Below, piece by piece: positions 9,139 through 18,829 of a stretch of DNA of 64,000 nucleotides. The translations under genes were made by a program, and so were the position numbers. The notes beneath the pieces were generated by a model, which did no database searches, was not told where the DNA came from, and worked only from the letters and a program-made list of their open reading frames with translations. This DNA is from Lachnoanaerobaculum sanguinis (GTDB taxonomy: Bacteria; Bacillota; Clostridia; Lachnospirales; Lachnospiraceae). Where the stretch lies: NCBI RefSeq assembly GCF_033242365.1, contig NZ_BTHK01000010.1, forward strand, positions 56,054 through 120,053. Direction: 5' to 3'. Within the stretch, counting starts at the first letter, position 1. Each line of letters begins with the position of its first letter.

Positions 9139-10236
9139 ATGAGCAGTCATGGCAAAAGAAATTACAGCCTTGATATATTTAAAGGTGTGTTGATTTTTCT
9201 TGTGGTATTCGGACATTTTCTTTTGCCTGTAAAGGAAAGAGAATATACGCTTTTTAATAAACTTTTTTTCTTTATTTACAGTTTTCATATGCCTGCATTT
9301 ATATTTTTATCCGGATATTTTTATTATGATTCATGGAAAAAGAAGGGAACTAAATTAAAATCTGTTATTTCTCTTATAATGCTGTTTTTTATGATGAAGA
9401 TATTATTGCATATAAGTGATATGTTATTCTATGGAGACAGGAATATAATTCCCGATTTTTTACATGAATCATCTACACCTTGGTATATATCTGCGCTTGT
9501 TTTTTTCAGATTGTCACTATATCCTTTGGAGTTGTTTTTGAAGCTGAATAAGAAAAAAACAAGTCGAGTTAAAAGAGAACAATTTACTTCTGATGCTGTT
9601 ACAATGTATGTAACGGTATTGATAATATTTTTTATATTTTTTTCAATGCTTAATATGAATTGGCAGGTGAAAATAGATGTTTTTTTATCTTTAGACAGGG
9701 TAGTATCTTTTGCTCCGTATTTCTATATCGGTGTATTGTATAAAAAATACTCATCTTTAAGTAAGACTTCAATTTTTGAAGAAACAAATATGCGCCTCTT
9801 TTCAATGGGAGCTTTTTGTGTATTAGGATTTTTTGTTTTCTTTAAATATGTCAGATTTTATACTTTGATTTTCTATGGACCTTGGGGATATCGCATAGCT
9901 GAAGGAAATATATTGCCTATATTTAAAGGTGTATTAAATCCGCTTAGAATTATATATATGCCGTATGCCTTGAGTACTTCATATTTCATATTTGCAGTAA
10001 CATCATTAAAGAAGAATTTCTTGACAAATATATTCAAAAGATTCGGTGTATACAGTTTGCCTATATTTGCATTTCACAGAATTATAAGAGATGCCTTTTC
10101 ACATTTGTTACTCGATAATTTTATATGGCCTGTATTTGGTAAAATAAGTATATTGATTATACTTTTGACAATCTCTTTTTTGACATGTAAGATATTAGGT
10201 AATGATAAGGCAAACAGATTTTGCAGATTTAAATAA
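9139..10236 (+). CDS. Membrane acyltransferase, acyltransferase-3 family
   Basis: This 365-residue, very hydrophobic protein has about ten predicted membrane segments. It opens with the family signature: a short basic N-terminus, LDIFKGVLIFLVVFGH with the conserved histidine, and then SFHMPAFIFLSGYF. Members transfer acetyl or other acyl groups to surface sugars, peptidoglycan or lipids (OafA-like). The acceptor here is unknown. Codon use is more AT-rich and TTT-rich than that of the neighbours, as expected for a membrane protein. It follows fbp by 27 bases and ends at a terminator. Association with an envelope VanW protein in the same operon fits a surface-modification role, but that is inference. 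Confidence 0.82.
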   Translation: MSSHGKRNYSLDIFKGVLIFLVVFGHFLLPVKEREYTLFNKLFFFIYSFHMPAFIFLSGYFYYDSWKKKGTKLKSVISLIMLFFMMKILLHISDMLFYGDRNIIPDFLHESSTPWYISALVFFRLSLYPLELFLKLNKKKTSRVKREQFTSDAVTMYVTVLIIFFIFFSMLNMNWQVKIDVFLSLDRVVSFAPYFYIGVLYKKYSSLSKTSIFEETNMRLFSMGAFCVLGFFVFFKYVRFYTLIFYGPWGYRIAEGNILPIFKGVLNPLRIIYMPYALSTSYFIFAVTSLKKNFLTNIFKRFGVYSLPIFAFHRIIRDAFSHLLLDNFIWPVFGKISILIILLTISFLTCKILGNDKANRFCRFK

Positions 10237-10241
10237 TATAA

Positions 10242-10285
10242 GGCTCATACTTATTGAAAATCATTTTCAGAGTATGAGTCTTTTT
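10242..10285 (+). terminator. Terminator after acyltransferase gene
   Basis: Outer arms 10242-10251 and 10271-10280 (one G-T) enclose an inner inverted repeat, 10255-10260 with 10264-10269. The structure ends in TTTTT at about 10281-10285. Confidence 0.8.
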
Positions 10286-10333
10286 GTATGTAAAAATATG
10301 CAATAATTCATGCAAATCACTGTAGAATAGGAA

Positions 10334-10361
10334 TTGATATTTTCAAAGTTCGTGTTATAAT
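10334..10361 (+). promoter_or_regulatory. Promoter for asrABC
   Basis: TTGATA at 10334-10339 and TATAAT at 10356-10361 are 16 bases apart. The implied leader of about 120 nt to the asrA ATG is AT-rich, with a second TATAAT-like box at 10435-10440. No riboswitch fold was recognised. Confidence 0.6.
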
Positions 10362-10489
10362 TTCTTGTATACAGTGATAAAGTTTTATCAATATGTATTG
10401 AAGTTTAGCTATGTATCGGTATTTAAAGTTTTAATATAATTAAGCTTTACTATATCGATGAAGATAGTGTAGTAAATAAAGGAGAAAGT

Positions 10490-11524
10490 ATGGGGAAAAG
10501 GGGTTATATATTTTTACCCGGTGGATTCAATAAAGTAATTGAGGAATTATCAAAAAGCTACCGTATTTATGCACCTGTGCTCAAGGTGGGAGAAGGAAGA
10601 TTTACAGATACCGACGTAGTAAGATATGATTTTGTAAAAGAGGCTTCAGAAATCGAGCTTGATAAAAAATCCGATTATTCATTTAAGGAGATTTTGACAC
10701 CTCTGTCACAGACATTGTTTTTCTTTACGGAAAATGATGTAAAGGAGTCTGATATAGATGATAGAGAAGTTTTGGTGTTTTTAAGAAGTTGTGACCTCAA
10801 CGCATTAAAAAGACTTGATCAGATATATCTTCACAACGGAAGAGAAGAAGATTATTTTTACGCCCGAATCAGAGACAAAGTGAAATTTGTTCTTATAGGT
10901 TGTGCTCATTCATATGAGGACTGCTTCTGTGTGGATATGGGTACAAACCGTGCAGATGATTTGGATTACAGTTTTTCAGTGGATTATATAGACAATCAGT
11001 TTCATTGTCAGTTAAAAGATAGTGTTCTTGAAGAGATATTTACAAATAACGCCTTAAAAGAGCAGGATATTACTCCAAGATTTGTAACTGAAAATGAAAC
11101 AAGAGTAAAGTTGCCGGACAGCGTACCTCTTTCAATATTTACATCCGATATGTGGGAGGAATATAACACAAGATGTATAGGATGCGGAAGATGTAACTAT
11201 GTGTGTCCTACATGTACCTGTTACACAATGCAGGATGTTTATTATACAGATAACGGTAAAGTCGGAGAAAGAAGAAGAGTCAATGCTTCATGTATGGTAG
11301 ACGGATATACAAATGTTGCAGGCGGTGGAGAATACAGGAAAAAGCATGGTGAGCGTATGAGATTTAAAACCATGCATAAGATATATGATTTTAAAAAGAG
11401 ATTCGGCTACAATATGTGTGTGGGATGCGGAAGATGTGATACCGTATGCCCTGAGTATATTTCATTCTCAAATATTATTAACAAAGTAACAGCTAAAGTA
11501 GAGGAGGTGCAGAATGAGAAATAA
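10490..11524 (+). CDS. asrA: Anaerobic sulfite reductase subunit A (ferredoxin-like)
   Basis: The 344-residue iron-sulfur subunit passes electrons within the AsrABC complex, which reduces sulfite to sulfide. Two 4Fe-4S cluster motifs are visible: CIGCGRCNYVCPTCTC near residue 230 and CVGCGRCDTVCPEY near 305. The upstream part resembles hydrogenase/sulfur reductase beta subunits (FLRSCDLNALKRLD, CAHSYEDCFC). The ATG follows a GGAG-type Shine-Dalgarno, and its end overlaps asrB by 11 bases, so translation is probably coupled. The three-gene order A-B-C matches the known Salmonella and Clostridium systems. No transporter or regulator accompanies it. Confidence 0.92.
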   Translation: MGKRGYIFLPGGFNKVIEELSKSYRIYAPVLKVGEGRFTDTDVVRYDFVKEASEIELDKKSDYSFKEILTPLSQTLFFFTENDVKESDIDDREVLVFLRSCDLNALKRLDQIYLHNGREEDYFYARIRDKVKFVLIGCAHSYEDCFCVDMGTNRADDLDYSFSVDYIDNQFHCQLKDSVLEEIFTNNALKEQDITPRFVTENETRVKLPDSVPLSIFTSDMWEEYNTRCIGCGRCNYVCPTCTCYTMQDVYYTDNGKVGERRRVNASCMVDGYTNVAGGGEYRKKHGERMRFKTMHKIYDFKKRFGYNMCVGCGRCDTVCPEYISFSNIINKVTAKVEEVQNEK

Positions 11525-12305
11525 TCCTTATATTCCTTTTCCGTCAAAGATTTTAGATGTTATTAAACATACAGAGAAAGAATACACATTCATACTTGAG
11601 TTTAAAGGTGATGTAAAGCCGGGACAGTTCTTTGAAGTTTCAATTCCAAAATTCGGTGAGGCACCGATTTCAGTAAGCGGAATAACGGAGAACAGTATCG
11701 ATTTGACTATCCGTAAGGTGGGAAGAGTTACTGATGAGGTGTTTGAAAATTACATAGGTGATACTTTGCTTCTCAGAGGGCCGTACGGTAACGGTTTTGA
11801 TGTTGATAAATATATTAACGGAGAATGTGTGGTTGTAGCCGGAGGTACCGGAGTTTCTCCTGTACGCGGAGTGATCAATGCACTTGGTGAAAGTAAAGAT
11901 TCAAAGGATAAACATGTGATACTCGGATTCAGAAGTCCTGATGATATGTTGTTCAGAGATGATATTATCAGATGGGAATCTCAAATGGATCTTATTTTAA
12001 CAATGGATAAGGAAGCACAAGGCTATACCGGAAATGTAGGTCTTGTAACAAAGTTTATTCCTGAGCTTAAGCTTAAGGATATTGAAACCGCACAGGCTGT
12101 GGTAGTCGGACCTCCTGCGATGATGAAGTTTTCCGTAATAGAACTTTTAAAGCTTGGCTTTAAGGAGGAGAACATCTGGGTTTCATATGAGAGAAAGATG
12201 TGCTGCGGTATCGGTAAATGCGGACATTGTAAGGTTAATGATACTTATATTTGTCTTGACGGACCGGTATTTAACTATGTTGACAGTAAGGCTTTGATTG
12301 ATTAG
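11514..12305 (+). CDS. asrB: Anaerobic sulfite reductase subunit B (flavin/NADH subunit)
   Basis: The 263-residue protein is of the ferredoxin-NADP reductase type. It has an FAD-binding barrel in the first 100 residues (GQFFEVSIPKFGEAPISVS), an NAD-binding half with VVAGGTGVSPVRGV, and a C-terminal cysteine cluster CCGIGKCGHCKV that binds a 2Fe-2S centre as in PyrK-like proteins. It takes electrons from NADH and feeds AsrA and AsrC. It starts inside asrA, preceded by GGAGG, and stops ten bases before the chosen asrC ATG. Confidence 0.92.
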   Translation: MRNNPYIPFPSKILDVIKHTEKEYTFILEFKGDVKPGQFFEVSIPKFGEAPISVSGITENSIDLTIRKVGRVTDEVFENYIGDTLLLRGPYGNGFDVDKYINGECVVVAGGTGVSPVRGVINALGESKDSKDKHVILGFRSPDDMLFRDDIIRWESQMDLILTMDKEAQGYTGNVGLVTKFIPELKLKDIETAQAVVVGPPAMMKFSVIELLKLGFKEENIWVSYERKMCCGIGKCGHCKVNDTYICLDGPVFNYVDSKALID

Positions 12306-12315
12306 TGAGGTAAAG

Positions 12316-13287
12316 ATGGATATTAATGTAAAAAAGCTTAAAAAAAATGCCTTTCGTGTTTCTAAAGTGCGTGGTGAGACAGCTTCCAGAATAAGAATGC
12401 CGGGCGGATATATCGATGCGGAGAGTTTAAAGAGAATTGCAGAAGTTGCGGATAAGTACGGAAACGGAAGCATTTTTCTTACGAATCGACAGGGTGTTGA
12501 GATTCCGGGTATCAAAATATCGGATATGGATGCCGTAAATAAAGAAATACAGCTTATTATCGATAATGAAGGTACGAATCAGGAAAAGAGAGATACGGGA
12601 TATGCCGCTTCGGGAACAAGAAATGTAGTTGCATGTCCGGGTAAAAGACTTTGTCCTTATGGAAATTATGACACTACAGAGTTTGCAAGAAAAATGGAAA
12701 AGCAGATTTTTCCGAATAATCTGCATTTCAAGGTGGCGTTTACAGGTTGCTCAAATGACTGCGCCAAGGTTCGTATGAATGATTTCGGAATTATGGGTAT
12801 GACGGAGCCGCAGTATAACCCGGATCGCTGTGTTACCTGTGAGGCGTGTGTAAAGGGATGTAAGTCTAAAAGTGTGGATGCCCTTAAGGTTGTTAACGGT
12901 AAGATAGTAAGAAATACGGAAAAATGTATCGGATGCGGTGTATGTATTACAGTCTGCCCGACAAGAGCATGGACAAGAAGTAAGGAGAAGTACTACAGAC
13001 TGGTTTTACTTGGCAGGACCGGAAAGAAGAATCCGAGAATGGCTGAGGACTTTATCAAATGGGTGGATGAAGACAGTATTCTTAAAATTGTGAAAAATGC
13101 ATATTCATATGTTGAAAGATATATTGACCCGAATGCACCTGACGGTAAAGAGCATGTAGGATATATAGTAGACAGAACAGGCTTTGAAGAGTTCTATAAA
13201 TGGATTATGGAAGGTGTTACTCTAGGACCGAAGGCTGAGGTTGCAAAGACGATGTATTGGGGCGGTAAGCACTACGACCATGAATAA
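12316..13287 (+). CDS. asrC: Anaerobic sulfite reductase subunit C (siroheme subunit)
   Basis: This 323-residue catalytic subunit reduces sulfite to sulfide at a siroheme-4Fe-4S centre. The cofactor cysteines appear as CPGKRLC and then CSNDC about 35-40 residues later. A ferredoxin insert contributes CVTCEACVKGC and CIGCGVCITVCP. The longest frame opens at a TTG at 12298, but the ATG at 12316 sits six bases after a GTGAGG Shine-Dalgarno and gives the expected N-terminus, so the shorter start is used. No clear terminator separates asrC from the nifJ promoter region. Confidence 0.92.
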   Translation: MDINVKKLKKNAFRVSKVRGETASRIRMPGGYIDAESLKRIAEVADKYGNGSIFLTNRQGVEIPGIKISDMDAVNKEIQLIIDNEGTNQEKRDTGYAASGTRNVVACPGKRLCPYGNYDTTEFARKMEKQIFPNNLHFKVAFTGCSNDCAKVRMNDFGIMGMTEPQYNPDRCVTCEACVKGCKSKSVDALKVVNGKIVRNTEKCIGCGVCITVCPTRAWTRSKEKYYRLVLLGRTGKKNPRMAEDFIKWVDEDSILKIVKNAYSYVERYIDPNAPDGKEHVGYIVDRTGFEEFYKWIMEGVTLGPKAEVAKTMYWGGKHYDHE

Positions 13288-13345
13288 TCGGTCTGAAAAT
13301 AAGATATTGAATGTTTTATTGTTTTAAAACGGAAACAAAAGTTAT

Positions 13346-13363
13346 TGTACTAAGAATAGTACA
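13346..13363. promoter_or_regulatory. 18-bp dyad upstream of the nifJ promoter
   Basis: TGTACTA and TAGTACA form a perfect 7-bp inverted repeat around AGAA. The dyad ends 19 bases before the -35 of nifJ. There is no T tract after it, so it looks more like a DNA-binding site than a terminator. The binding protein is unknown. Confidence 0.45.
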
Positions 13364-13382
13364 CAAAATACATACATAATTA

Positions 13383-13411
13383 TTTGCAAATATTTTTAAA
13401 ATTGGTATAAT
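13383..13411 (+). promoter_or_regulatory. nifJ promoter with extended -10
   Basis: TTTGCA at 13383-13388, a 17-base gap and TGGTATAAT ending at 13411 form a good sigma-A promoter. The leader of about 60 nt ends in an AGGAGG Shine-Dalgarno. Confidence 0.72.
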
Positions 13412-13478
13412 GAGATACGAAAAACTAATATTTTATTATTATAAATATTATAAAGAATTACTTAGTAGGAGGAATTAA

Positions 13479-16400
13479 ATGGCTAAGAGACAAATGAAGA
13501 CCATGGATGGTAATCAGGCAGCTGCTCATGCATCATATGCGTATACTGATGTTGCTGCAATTTATCCGATAACACCATCATCTGTCATGGCAGAGCACAC
13601 CGATGAGTGGGCAACAGAGGGTAGAAAGAATATTTTCGGCCAGACTGTACAAGTTACAGAAATGCAATCAGAGGCAGGTGCTGCAGGTGCAGTTCATGGT
13701 TCTCTTTCAGCTGGAGCTTTAACTACAACATATACAGCTTCACAGGGCCTTCTTCTTATGATCCCAAACATCTATAAGATAGCAGGTGAGCAGCTTCCGG
13801 CAGTTATTAACGTTTCTGCACGTGCTATTGCAACACATGCACTTAGTATTTTCGGTGATCATTCAGATGTTTACGCTTGTCGTCAGACAGGTGCTGCAAT
13901 GCTCTGTTCATCATCAGTTCAGGAGGTTATGGACTTAACACCTGTTGCACATTTATCAGCGCTTAAGGGTAAAGTTCCTTTCATCAACTTCTTTGACGGA
14001 TTCAGAACATCACATGAGATTCAGAAGATTGAAACTTGGGATTATGAAGATCTTAAGGATATGGCAGATATGGATGCTATAGCCGCTTTCAGAAAGAATG
14101 CACTTAATCCTAATCGTCCTGTAGAGAGAGGTTCAGCACAGAACCCTGATATCTTCTTCCAGGCAAGAGAAGCAAGCAATCCTTATTACGATGCATTACC
14201 TGCAATCGTTCAGGAGTACATGAATAAGGTTAATGCTAAGATCGGTACAGATTATAAATTATTTAACTACTATGGTGCTGCTGATGCCGAGACAATCATC
14301 ATCGCTATGGGTTCAGTTAACGATACAATAGAAGAGACAATTGATTATCTTTTAAAGCAGGGTGAGAAAGTCGGTGTTGTTAAGGTAAGACTTTACAGAC
14401 CTTTCAGTGCACAGGCACTTGTAGATGCTATCCCTGACAGCGTTAAGAGAATCGAAGTTCTTGACAGAACAAAAGAGCCGGGATCACTTGGTGAGCCACT
14501 TTGGCTTGATGTTGTTGCAGCACTTAAGGGAACAAAGTTTGATGCTGTTCCTGTCTTCAGCGGTCGTTACGGTCTCGGTTCAAAGGATACAACACCTGCT
14601 CAGATAGTTGCAACATTCCACAACACAGAGAAGAAGAGATTTACTATCGGTATCAATGATGATGTTACACATCTTTCACTTGATCCGGGTCCTGCTCTTA
14701 TTACAACACCTGAGGGAACTACAAACTGTAAGTTCTGGGGTCTTGGTGCAGACGGTACTGTAGGTGCTAACAAGAACTCTATCAAGATTATCGGTGATAA
14801 CACAGATTTATATGCTCAGGCATATTTTGACTATGACTCAAAGAAGTCAGGTGGTGTTACAATGAGCCACTTGCGTTTCGGTAAGAAGCCTATTAAGTCA
14901 ACATACCTTATTCGTAAGGCAAACTTTGTAGCATGTCACAATCCTGCATATATGAGAAAGTACAACATGGTACAGGAACTTGTTGACGGAGGTACATTCC
15001 TTCTTAACTGTACATGGTCAGATGCGGAGCTTGAGGAGCATATCCCGGGACAGGTTAAGAAGTATATCCATGATCACAAGATCAACTTCTACACAATCGA
15101 CGGTGTAAAGATCGGTATTGCTACAGGTATGGGACCTACAAGAATTAACACAATTCTTCAGTCAGCATTCTTTAAGCTTTCAGCAATTATTCCTGAGGAG
15201 CAGGCTATTGACCTCATGAAGAAGGCTGCTGAGAAGACTTACGGAAGAAAAGGTGAGGATGTAGTTAAGAAGAACTGGGCGGCTATTGAAGAAGGTGCTA
15301 AGAATGTTCATAAGGTAGAGGTTCCTGCAAGCTGGGCAAATGCTGAGGATGAGGGACTTGACTATGCAGTACATACAGAGGGTAGAGAGGATGCAATTAA
15401 GTTTGCCAACACTATTCAGACAGCTGTAAGTGCACAAGAGGGTAACAATCTTCCTGTATCTGCATTCGCTGACTATGTTGACGGTACAACACCTGCTGGT
15501 ACATCAGCATACGAGAAGCGTGGTGTTGCTGTAAATATGCCTATCTGGAACAGTGATAACTGTATTCAGTGTGGATTCTGTTCATATGTATGTCCTCATG
15601 CAGTTATCAGAACAGTTGCTCTTACAGAGGATGAGGCAAATAACGCTCCTGAGGGAATGAGCGTACTTCCGATGACAGGTATGCCGAACTACAAGTTTAC
15701 AGTAGCCGTATCAGCTCTTGACTGTACAGGTTGCGGTTCTTGTGCTAACGTATGTCCTGGAAAGAAGGGCGAGAAGGCTCTTGTAATGGAGAGTATGCCG
15801 GAGAATGTACATAGACAGGCTTGGTTCGACTACGCGGCAGCTACACCTGAGAAGGCTGAAGTTATAGCTAAGTTCAAGGAGACAACAGTTAAGGGATCAC
15901 AGTACAAGAAGCCGTTACTTGAGTTCTCAGGCGCTTGTGCAGGTTGTGGTGAGACACCTTATGCAAGACTTATTACACAGCTCTTCGGTGACAGAATGTA
16001 CATTTCAAATGCTACAGGATGTTCATCAATCTGGGGTAACTCTTCACCTTCAACACCTTATACAGTAAATGATAAGGGACATGGTCCTGCTTGGTCAAAC
16101 TCATTGTTCGAGGATAATGCGGAGTTCGGTTACGGTATGTTCCTTGCAAATGAGGCTATCAGAAAGGGTCTTAAGTCAAAGGTAGAGGCTATTGCTGAGA
16201 ACGGTTCAGAAGAACTTAAGGCAGCAGCTAAAGAATACCTTGATACATTCACTGTAGGTGCATTAAACGGTACAGCAACAGATAATCTTGTAGCTGAACT
16301 TGAGAAGTTAAATACAGCTGAAGCTAAGGAAATCTTAGATAACAAGGAATTCTTATCAAAGAAGAGTCAGTGGATCTTCGGTGGTGACGGTTGGGCTTAC

Positions 16401-17006
16401 GATATCGGTTTCGGCGGTCTTGACCATGTAATCGCAAGCGGTAAGGATGTAAACATCATGGTATTTGATACAGAGGTTTACTCAAATACAGGTGGACAGA
16501 GCTCAAAGTCAACAAAGACAGGTGCTGTAGCACAGTTCGCTGCCGGCGGTAAGGATGTTAAGAAGAAGGATCTTGCAAGTATTGCAATGAGCTACGGTTA
16601 TGTATATGTAGCACAGATCGCTATGGGTGCAGATTACAACCAGACTGTTAAGGCATTGGCTGAGGCAGAGGCTTATCCGGGTCCATCACTTGTTATTGCA
16701 TATGCTCCATGTATCGCTCACGGTATCAAGAAGGGTATGAGCAAGGCTATGACAGAGGAGAAGCTTGCTGTTGAGGCAGGTTACTGGAATAACTTCAGAT
16801 TCAATCCTGATGCTGAGAACAAGTTCACTCTTGATTCAAAGACACCTACAGGAGATTACCAAGAGTTCCTTAAGGGTGAGGTTCGTTACTCATCTCTTGC
16901 ACTCAAGGATCCTGAGAGAGCAGCTAAACTCTTCGAGAAGAATGAGGAAGATGCTAAGGAAAGATTCTCATATCTTGAGAAGCTTGTAACATTATATTCA
17001 AAATAA
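13479..17006 (+). CDS. nifJ: Pyruvate:ferredoxin (flavodoxin) oxidoreductase
   Basis: The 1175-residue single-chain enzyme oxidises pyruvate with CoA to acetyl-CoA and CO2 and reduces ferredoxin, the central fermentative step in anaerobes. The N-terminal domain begins MDGNQAAAHASYAYTDVAAIYPITPSS-like. Two ferredoxin clusters lie near residues 690-760 (CIQCGFCSYVCPHA and CTGCGSCANVCPG). The thiamine diphosphate domain has GACAGCGETPYARL, GCSSIWG and GGDGWAYDIGFGGLDHV. Length matches the family. Codon choice (CTT, GGT, CGT, AAG, TCA) differs from the neighbours in the way expected of a very highly expressed gene. It is monocistronic, with its own promoter and terminator. Confidence 0.96.
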   Translation: MAKRQMKTMDGNQAAAHASYAYTDVAAIYPITPSSVMAEHTDEWATEGRKNIFGQTVQVTEMQSEAGAAGAVHGSLSAGALTTTYTASQGLLLMIPNIYKIAGEQLPAVINVSARAIATHALSIFGDHSDVYACRQTGAAMLCSSSVQEVMDLTPVAHLSALKGKVPFINFFDGFRTSHEIQKIETWDYEDLKDMADMDAIAAFRKNALNPNRPVERGSAQNPDIFFQAREASNPYYDALPAIVQEYMNKVNAKIGTDYKLFNYYGAADAETIIIAMGSVNDTIEETIDYLLKQGEKVGVVKVRLYRPFSAQALVDAIPDSVKRIEVLDRTKEPGSLGEPLWLDVVAALKGTKFDAVPVFSGRYGLGSKDTTPAQIVATFHNTEKKRFTIGINDDVTHLSLDPGPALITTPEGTTNCKFWGLGADGTVGANKNSIKIIGDNTDLYAQAYFDYDSKKSGGVTMSHLRFGKKPIKSTYLIRKANFVACHNPAYMRKYNMVQELVDGGTFLLNCTWSDAELEEHIPGQVKKYIHDHKINFYTIDGVKIGIATGMGPTRINTILQSAFFKLSAIIPEEQAIDLMKKAAEKTYGRKGEDVVKKNWAAIEEGAKNVHKVEVPASWANAEDEGLDYAVHTEGREDAIKFANTIQTAVSAQEGNNLPVSAFADYVDGTTPAGTSAYEKRGVAVNMPIWNSDNCIQCGFCSYVCPHAVIRTVALTEDEANNAPEGMSVLPMTGMPNYKFTVAVSALDCTGCGSCANVCPGKKGEKALVMESMPENVHRQAWFDYAAATPEKAEVIAKFKETTVKGSQYKKPLLEFSGACAGCGETPYARLITQLFGDRMYISNATGCSSIWGNSSPSTPYTVNDKGHGPAWSNSLFEDNAEFGYGMFLANEAIRKGLKSKVEAIAENGSEELKAAAKEYLDTFTVGALNGTATDNLVAELEKLNTAEAKEILDNKEFLSKKSQWIFGGDGWAYDIGFGGLDHVIASGKDVNIMVFDTEVYSNTGGQSSKSTKTGAVAQFAAGGKDVKKKDLASIAMSYGYVYVAQIAMGADYNQTVKALAEAEAYPGPSLVIAYAPCIAHGIKKGMSKAMTEEKLAVEAGYWNNFRFNPDAENKFTLDSKTPTGDYQEFLKGEVRYSSLALKDPERAAKLFEKNEEDAKERFSYLEKLVTLYSK

Positions 17007-17090
17007 TATAATCTTAGATTTAATATAAATAGAATTAATGGACGAAAGTTTATTTAGTGTACAGACGGAAGCCGCTTTTGCGGTCAAAGA

Positions 17091-17120
17091 GAGTCGATAC
17101 TTTAAGTATCGGCTCTTTTT
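17091..17120 (+). terminator. Terminator downstream of nifJ
   Basis: An 11-bp stem (17091-17101 with 17105-17115, one G-T) with a TTA loop is followed by TTTTT. A smaller CCGC/GCGG hairpin lies just upstream, near 17070-17083. Confidence 0.85.
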
Positions 17121-17121
17121 G

Positions 17122-17151
17122 TATTAAAATATTATATTCACTTGTTATAAT
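17122..17151 (+). promoter_or_regulatory. Promoter before HerA-like gene
   Basis: TGT plus TATAAT (ending 17151) gives an extended -10. The -35 (TATTAA or ATTAAA at about 17122-17128) is poor. It is the only promoter-like signal between the nifJ terminator and the long replication/transcription run. Confidence 0.45.
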
Positions 17152-17201
17152 ATGAAAGTTGGGATAGAATAGAAGTATAAAGTGAAATTTTAGGAGATAC
17201 T

Positions 17202-18827
17202 ATGTATAAAGAGAATGAAATATGGGTGGCAAGCGACGGTGATGCCAAATTATGTATAAAATCAAAATATGCAAACAGACACGGACTGATTGCGGGAGCT
17301 ACAGGAACGGGTAAAACAGTTACTTTAAAGGTAATGGCGGAATCATTTTCAGACGCCGGAGTTCCGGTATTTTTATCTGATATAAAGGGTGATTTATCAG
17401 GTATGTGTAAGCCGGGTGAAGAAAAAGAAAGTATAACTAAAAGAGTTGCAGAGCTTGGTATGGGAGAAGATTTTTCTTTTAAAGCATATCCTACAGTTTT
17501 CTGGGATATATTCGGGAAGAAGGGATTACCTCTCAGAACCACAATTTCGGAGTTCGGACCTATGCTTTTGGCAAAGCTTCTTGACCTTAATCAGATTCAG
17601 ACAGACATACTGAATATTATATTCAAGATAGCTGATGATGAGGGATTACTTCTTATTGATTTAAAAGATTTAAAGAGTATGCTCAACTATGTCAGTGAAA
17701 ATGCCACAGACTATAAGGCGGAGTATGGAAATATAGCACCTCAAAGTGTCAATGCCATAATGAGAGGTCTTGTAGCTCTTGGAGATAAGGGCGGAGATGT
17801 ATTTTTCGGTGAGCCGGCACTTGATATAAATGATTGGTTTGTTACCAAGGACGGCAAAGGTATGATAAATGTTCTTGATGCAACAACTATCATAAACGAT
17901 CCGGGAATATATGCAACTTTTATGCTTTGGATGTTGGCTGAACTCTTTGAGATAATGCCTGAGGTCGGAGATCTTGACAAGCCTAAGATGGTATTTTTCT
18001 TTGATGAAGCACATCTTTTATTTAAAGATACTCCAAAAGCTTTGCTTCAAAAGATAGAGCAGGTAGTAAAACTTATACGATCAAAGGGTATCGGTGTATA
18101 CTTTATAACACAAAACCCAAGTGATATACCGGATGAGGTACTTGCGCAGCTCGGTAACAAGGTTCAACATGCACTCAGAGCTTATACACCTGCAGAGCAA
18201 AAAGGTATAAAGGCCGCAGCACAGAGTTACAGAGCAAATCCTGATTTTGATACGGCTGAAATTATAACAAATTTGGGTATAGGTGAAGCAGTTGTATCAT
18301 TTATAGAGGATGACGGTGCACCTGCTATGGTAAGAAAGGCTAAAGTACTTCCGCCACAGTCATATCTCGGAGCAATTGATGATATGATGAGAGCCGCAGT
18401 TATTTCAATGTCGGATTTGGCAGAGAAATATAAAGACATGGTGGATAGAGACTCGGCATATGAATTCTTACAGAGATTGCAAGTGGAAATTTCACAAAAG
18501 CAGGAAGAGGAAAAACAGGCTGAGACAGCAAGAAAAGAAGCTGAAAAACAGGCTGAAATAGAAAGAAAAGAGGCCGAAAAGCAGGAAAAGGCGGCACAAA
18601 AGGAAGCTGAGAGGCAGGCTAAAGAAGCCGAAAAGGAAGAAAAAAAGAAAAAGGATGCCATAAAGAAGGGGGTAGCTGCTGTGGCAGGTACGGCTGCAGG
18701 AACTATCGGAAGGCAGATTGGTAAGACTTTAGGAAAATCAGGCGGAAAATTCGGTTCAAGCCTGGGAGGAAATCTGGGAGCAAGCCTTGGAAGAGGAGTA
18801 CTCTCAACATTATTTAAACTGAAATAA
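17202..18827 (+). CDS. HerA-like / DUF853 P-loop ATPase
   Basis: The 541-residue protein has Walker A GATGTGKT near residue 34 and Walker B MVFFFDEAHLL near 265. A later TQNPSDIPDEVLAQLGNK segment is typical of the DUF853/YjgR branch of HerA-FtsK ATPases. After residue 425 it turns into a charged coiled coil rich in KQ/EAE repeats, then a Gly/Ala-rich tail from about 485 with repeated GKS/GGK/GSSLGG segments. The cellular role of this family is not established; DNA translocation is inferred only from the fold. The ATG has an AGGAG Shine-Dalgarno. The next gene starts two bases after its stop. Confidence 0.8.
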   Translation: MYKENEIWVASDGDAKLCIKSKYANRHGLIAGATGTGKTVTLKVMAESFSDAGVPVFLSDIKGDLSGMCKPGEEKESITKRVAELGMGEDFSFKAYPTVFWDIFGKKGLPLRTTISEFGPMLLAKLLDLNQIQTDILNIIFKIADDEGLLLIDLKDLKSMLNYVSENATDYKAEYGNIAPQSVNAIMRGLVALGDKGGDVFFGEPALDINDWFVTKDGKGMINVLDATTIINDPGIYATFMLWMLAELFEIMPEVGDLDKPKMVFFFDEAHLLFKDTPKALLQKIEQVVKLIRSKGIGVYFITQNPSDIPDEVLAQLGNKVQHALRAYTPAEQKGIKAAAQSYRANPDFDTAEIITNLGIGEAVVSFIEDDGAPAMVRKAKVLPPQSYLGAIDDMMRAAVISMSDLAEKYKDMVDRDSAYEFLQRLQVEISQKQEEEKQAETARKEAEKQAEIERKEAEKQEKAAQKEAERQAKEAEKEEKKKKDAIKKGVAAVAGTAAGTIGRQIGKTLGKSGGKFGSSLGGNLGASLGRGVLSTLFKLK

Positions 18828-18829
18828 TT

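Noticed and set aside
10362..10489. Riboswitch in the asrA leader
   Set aside because: The leader is AT-rich, with no conserved S-box, cobalamin or other fold that I could assemble.
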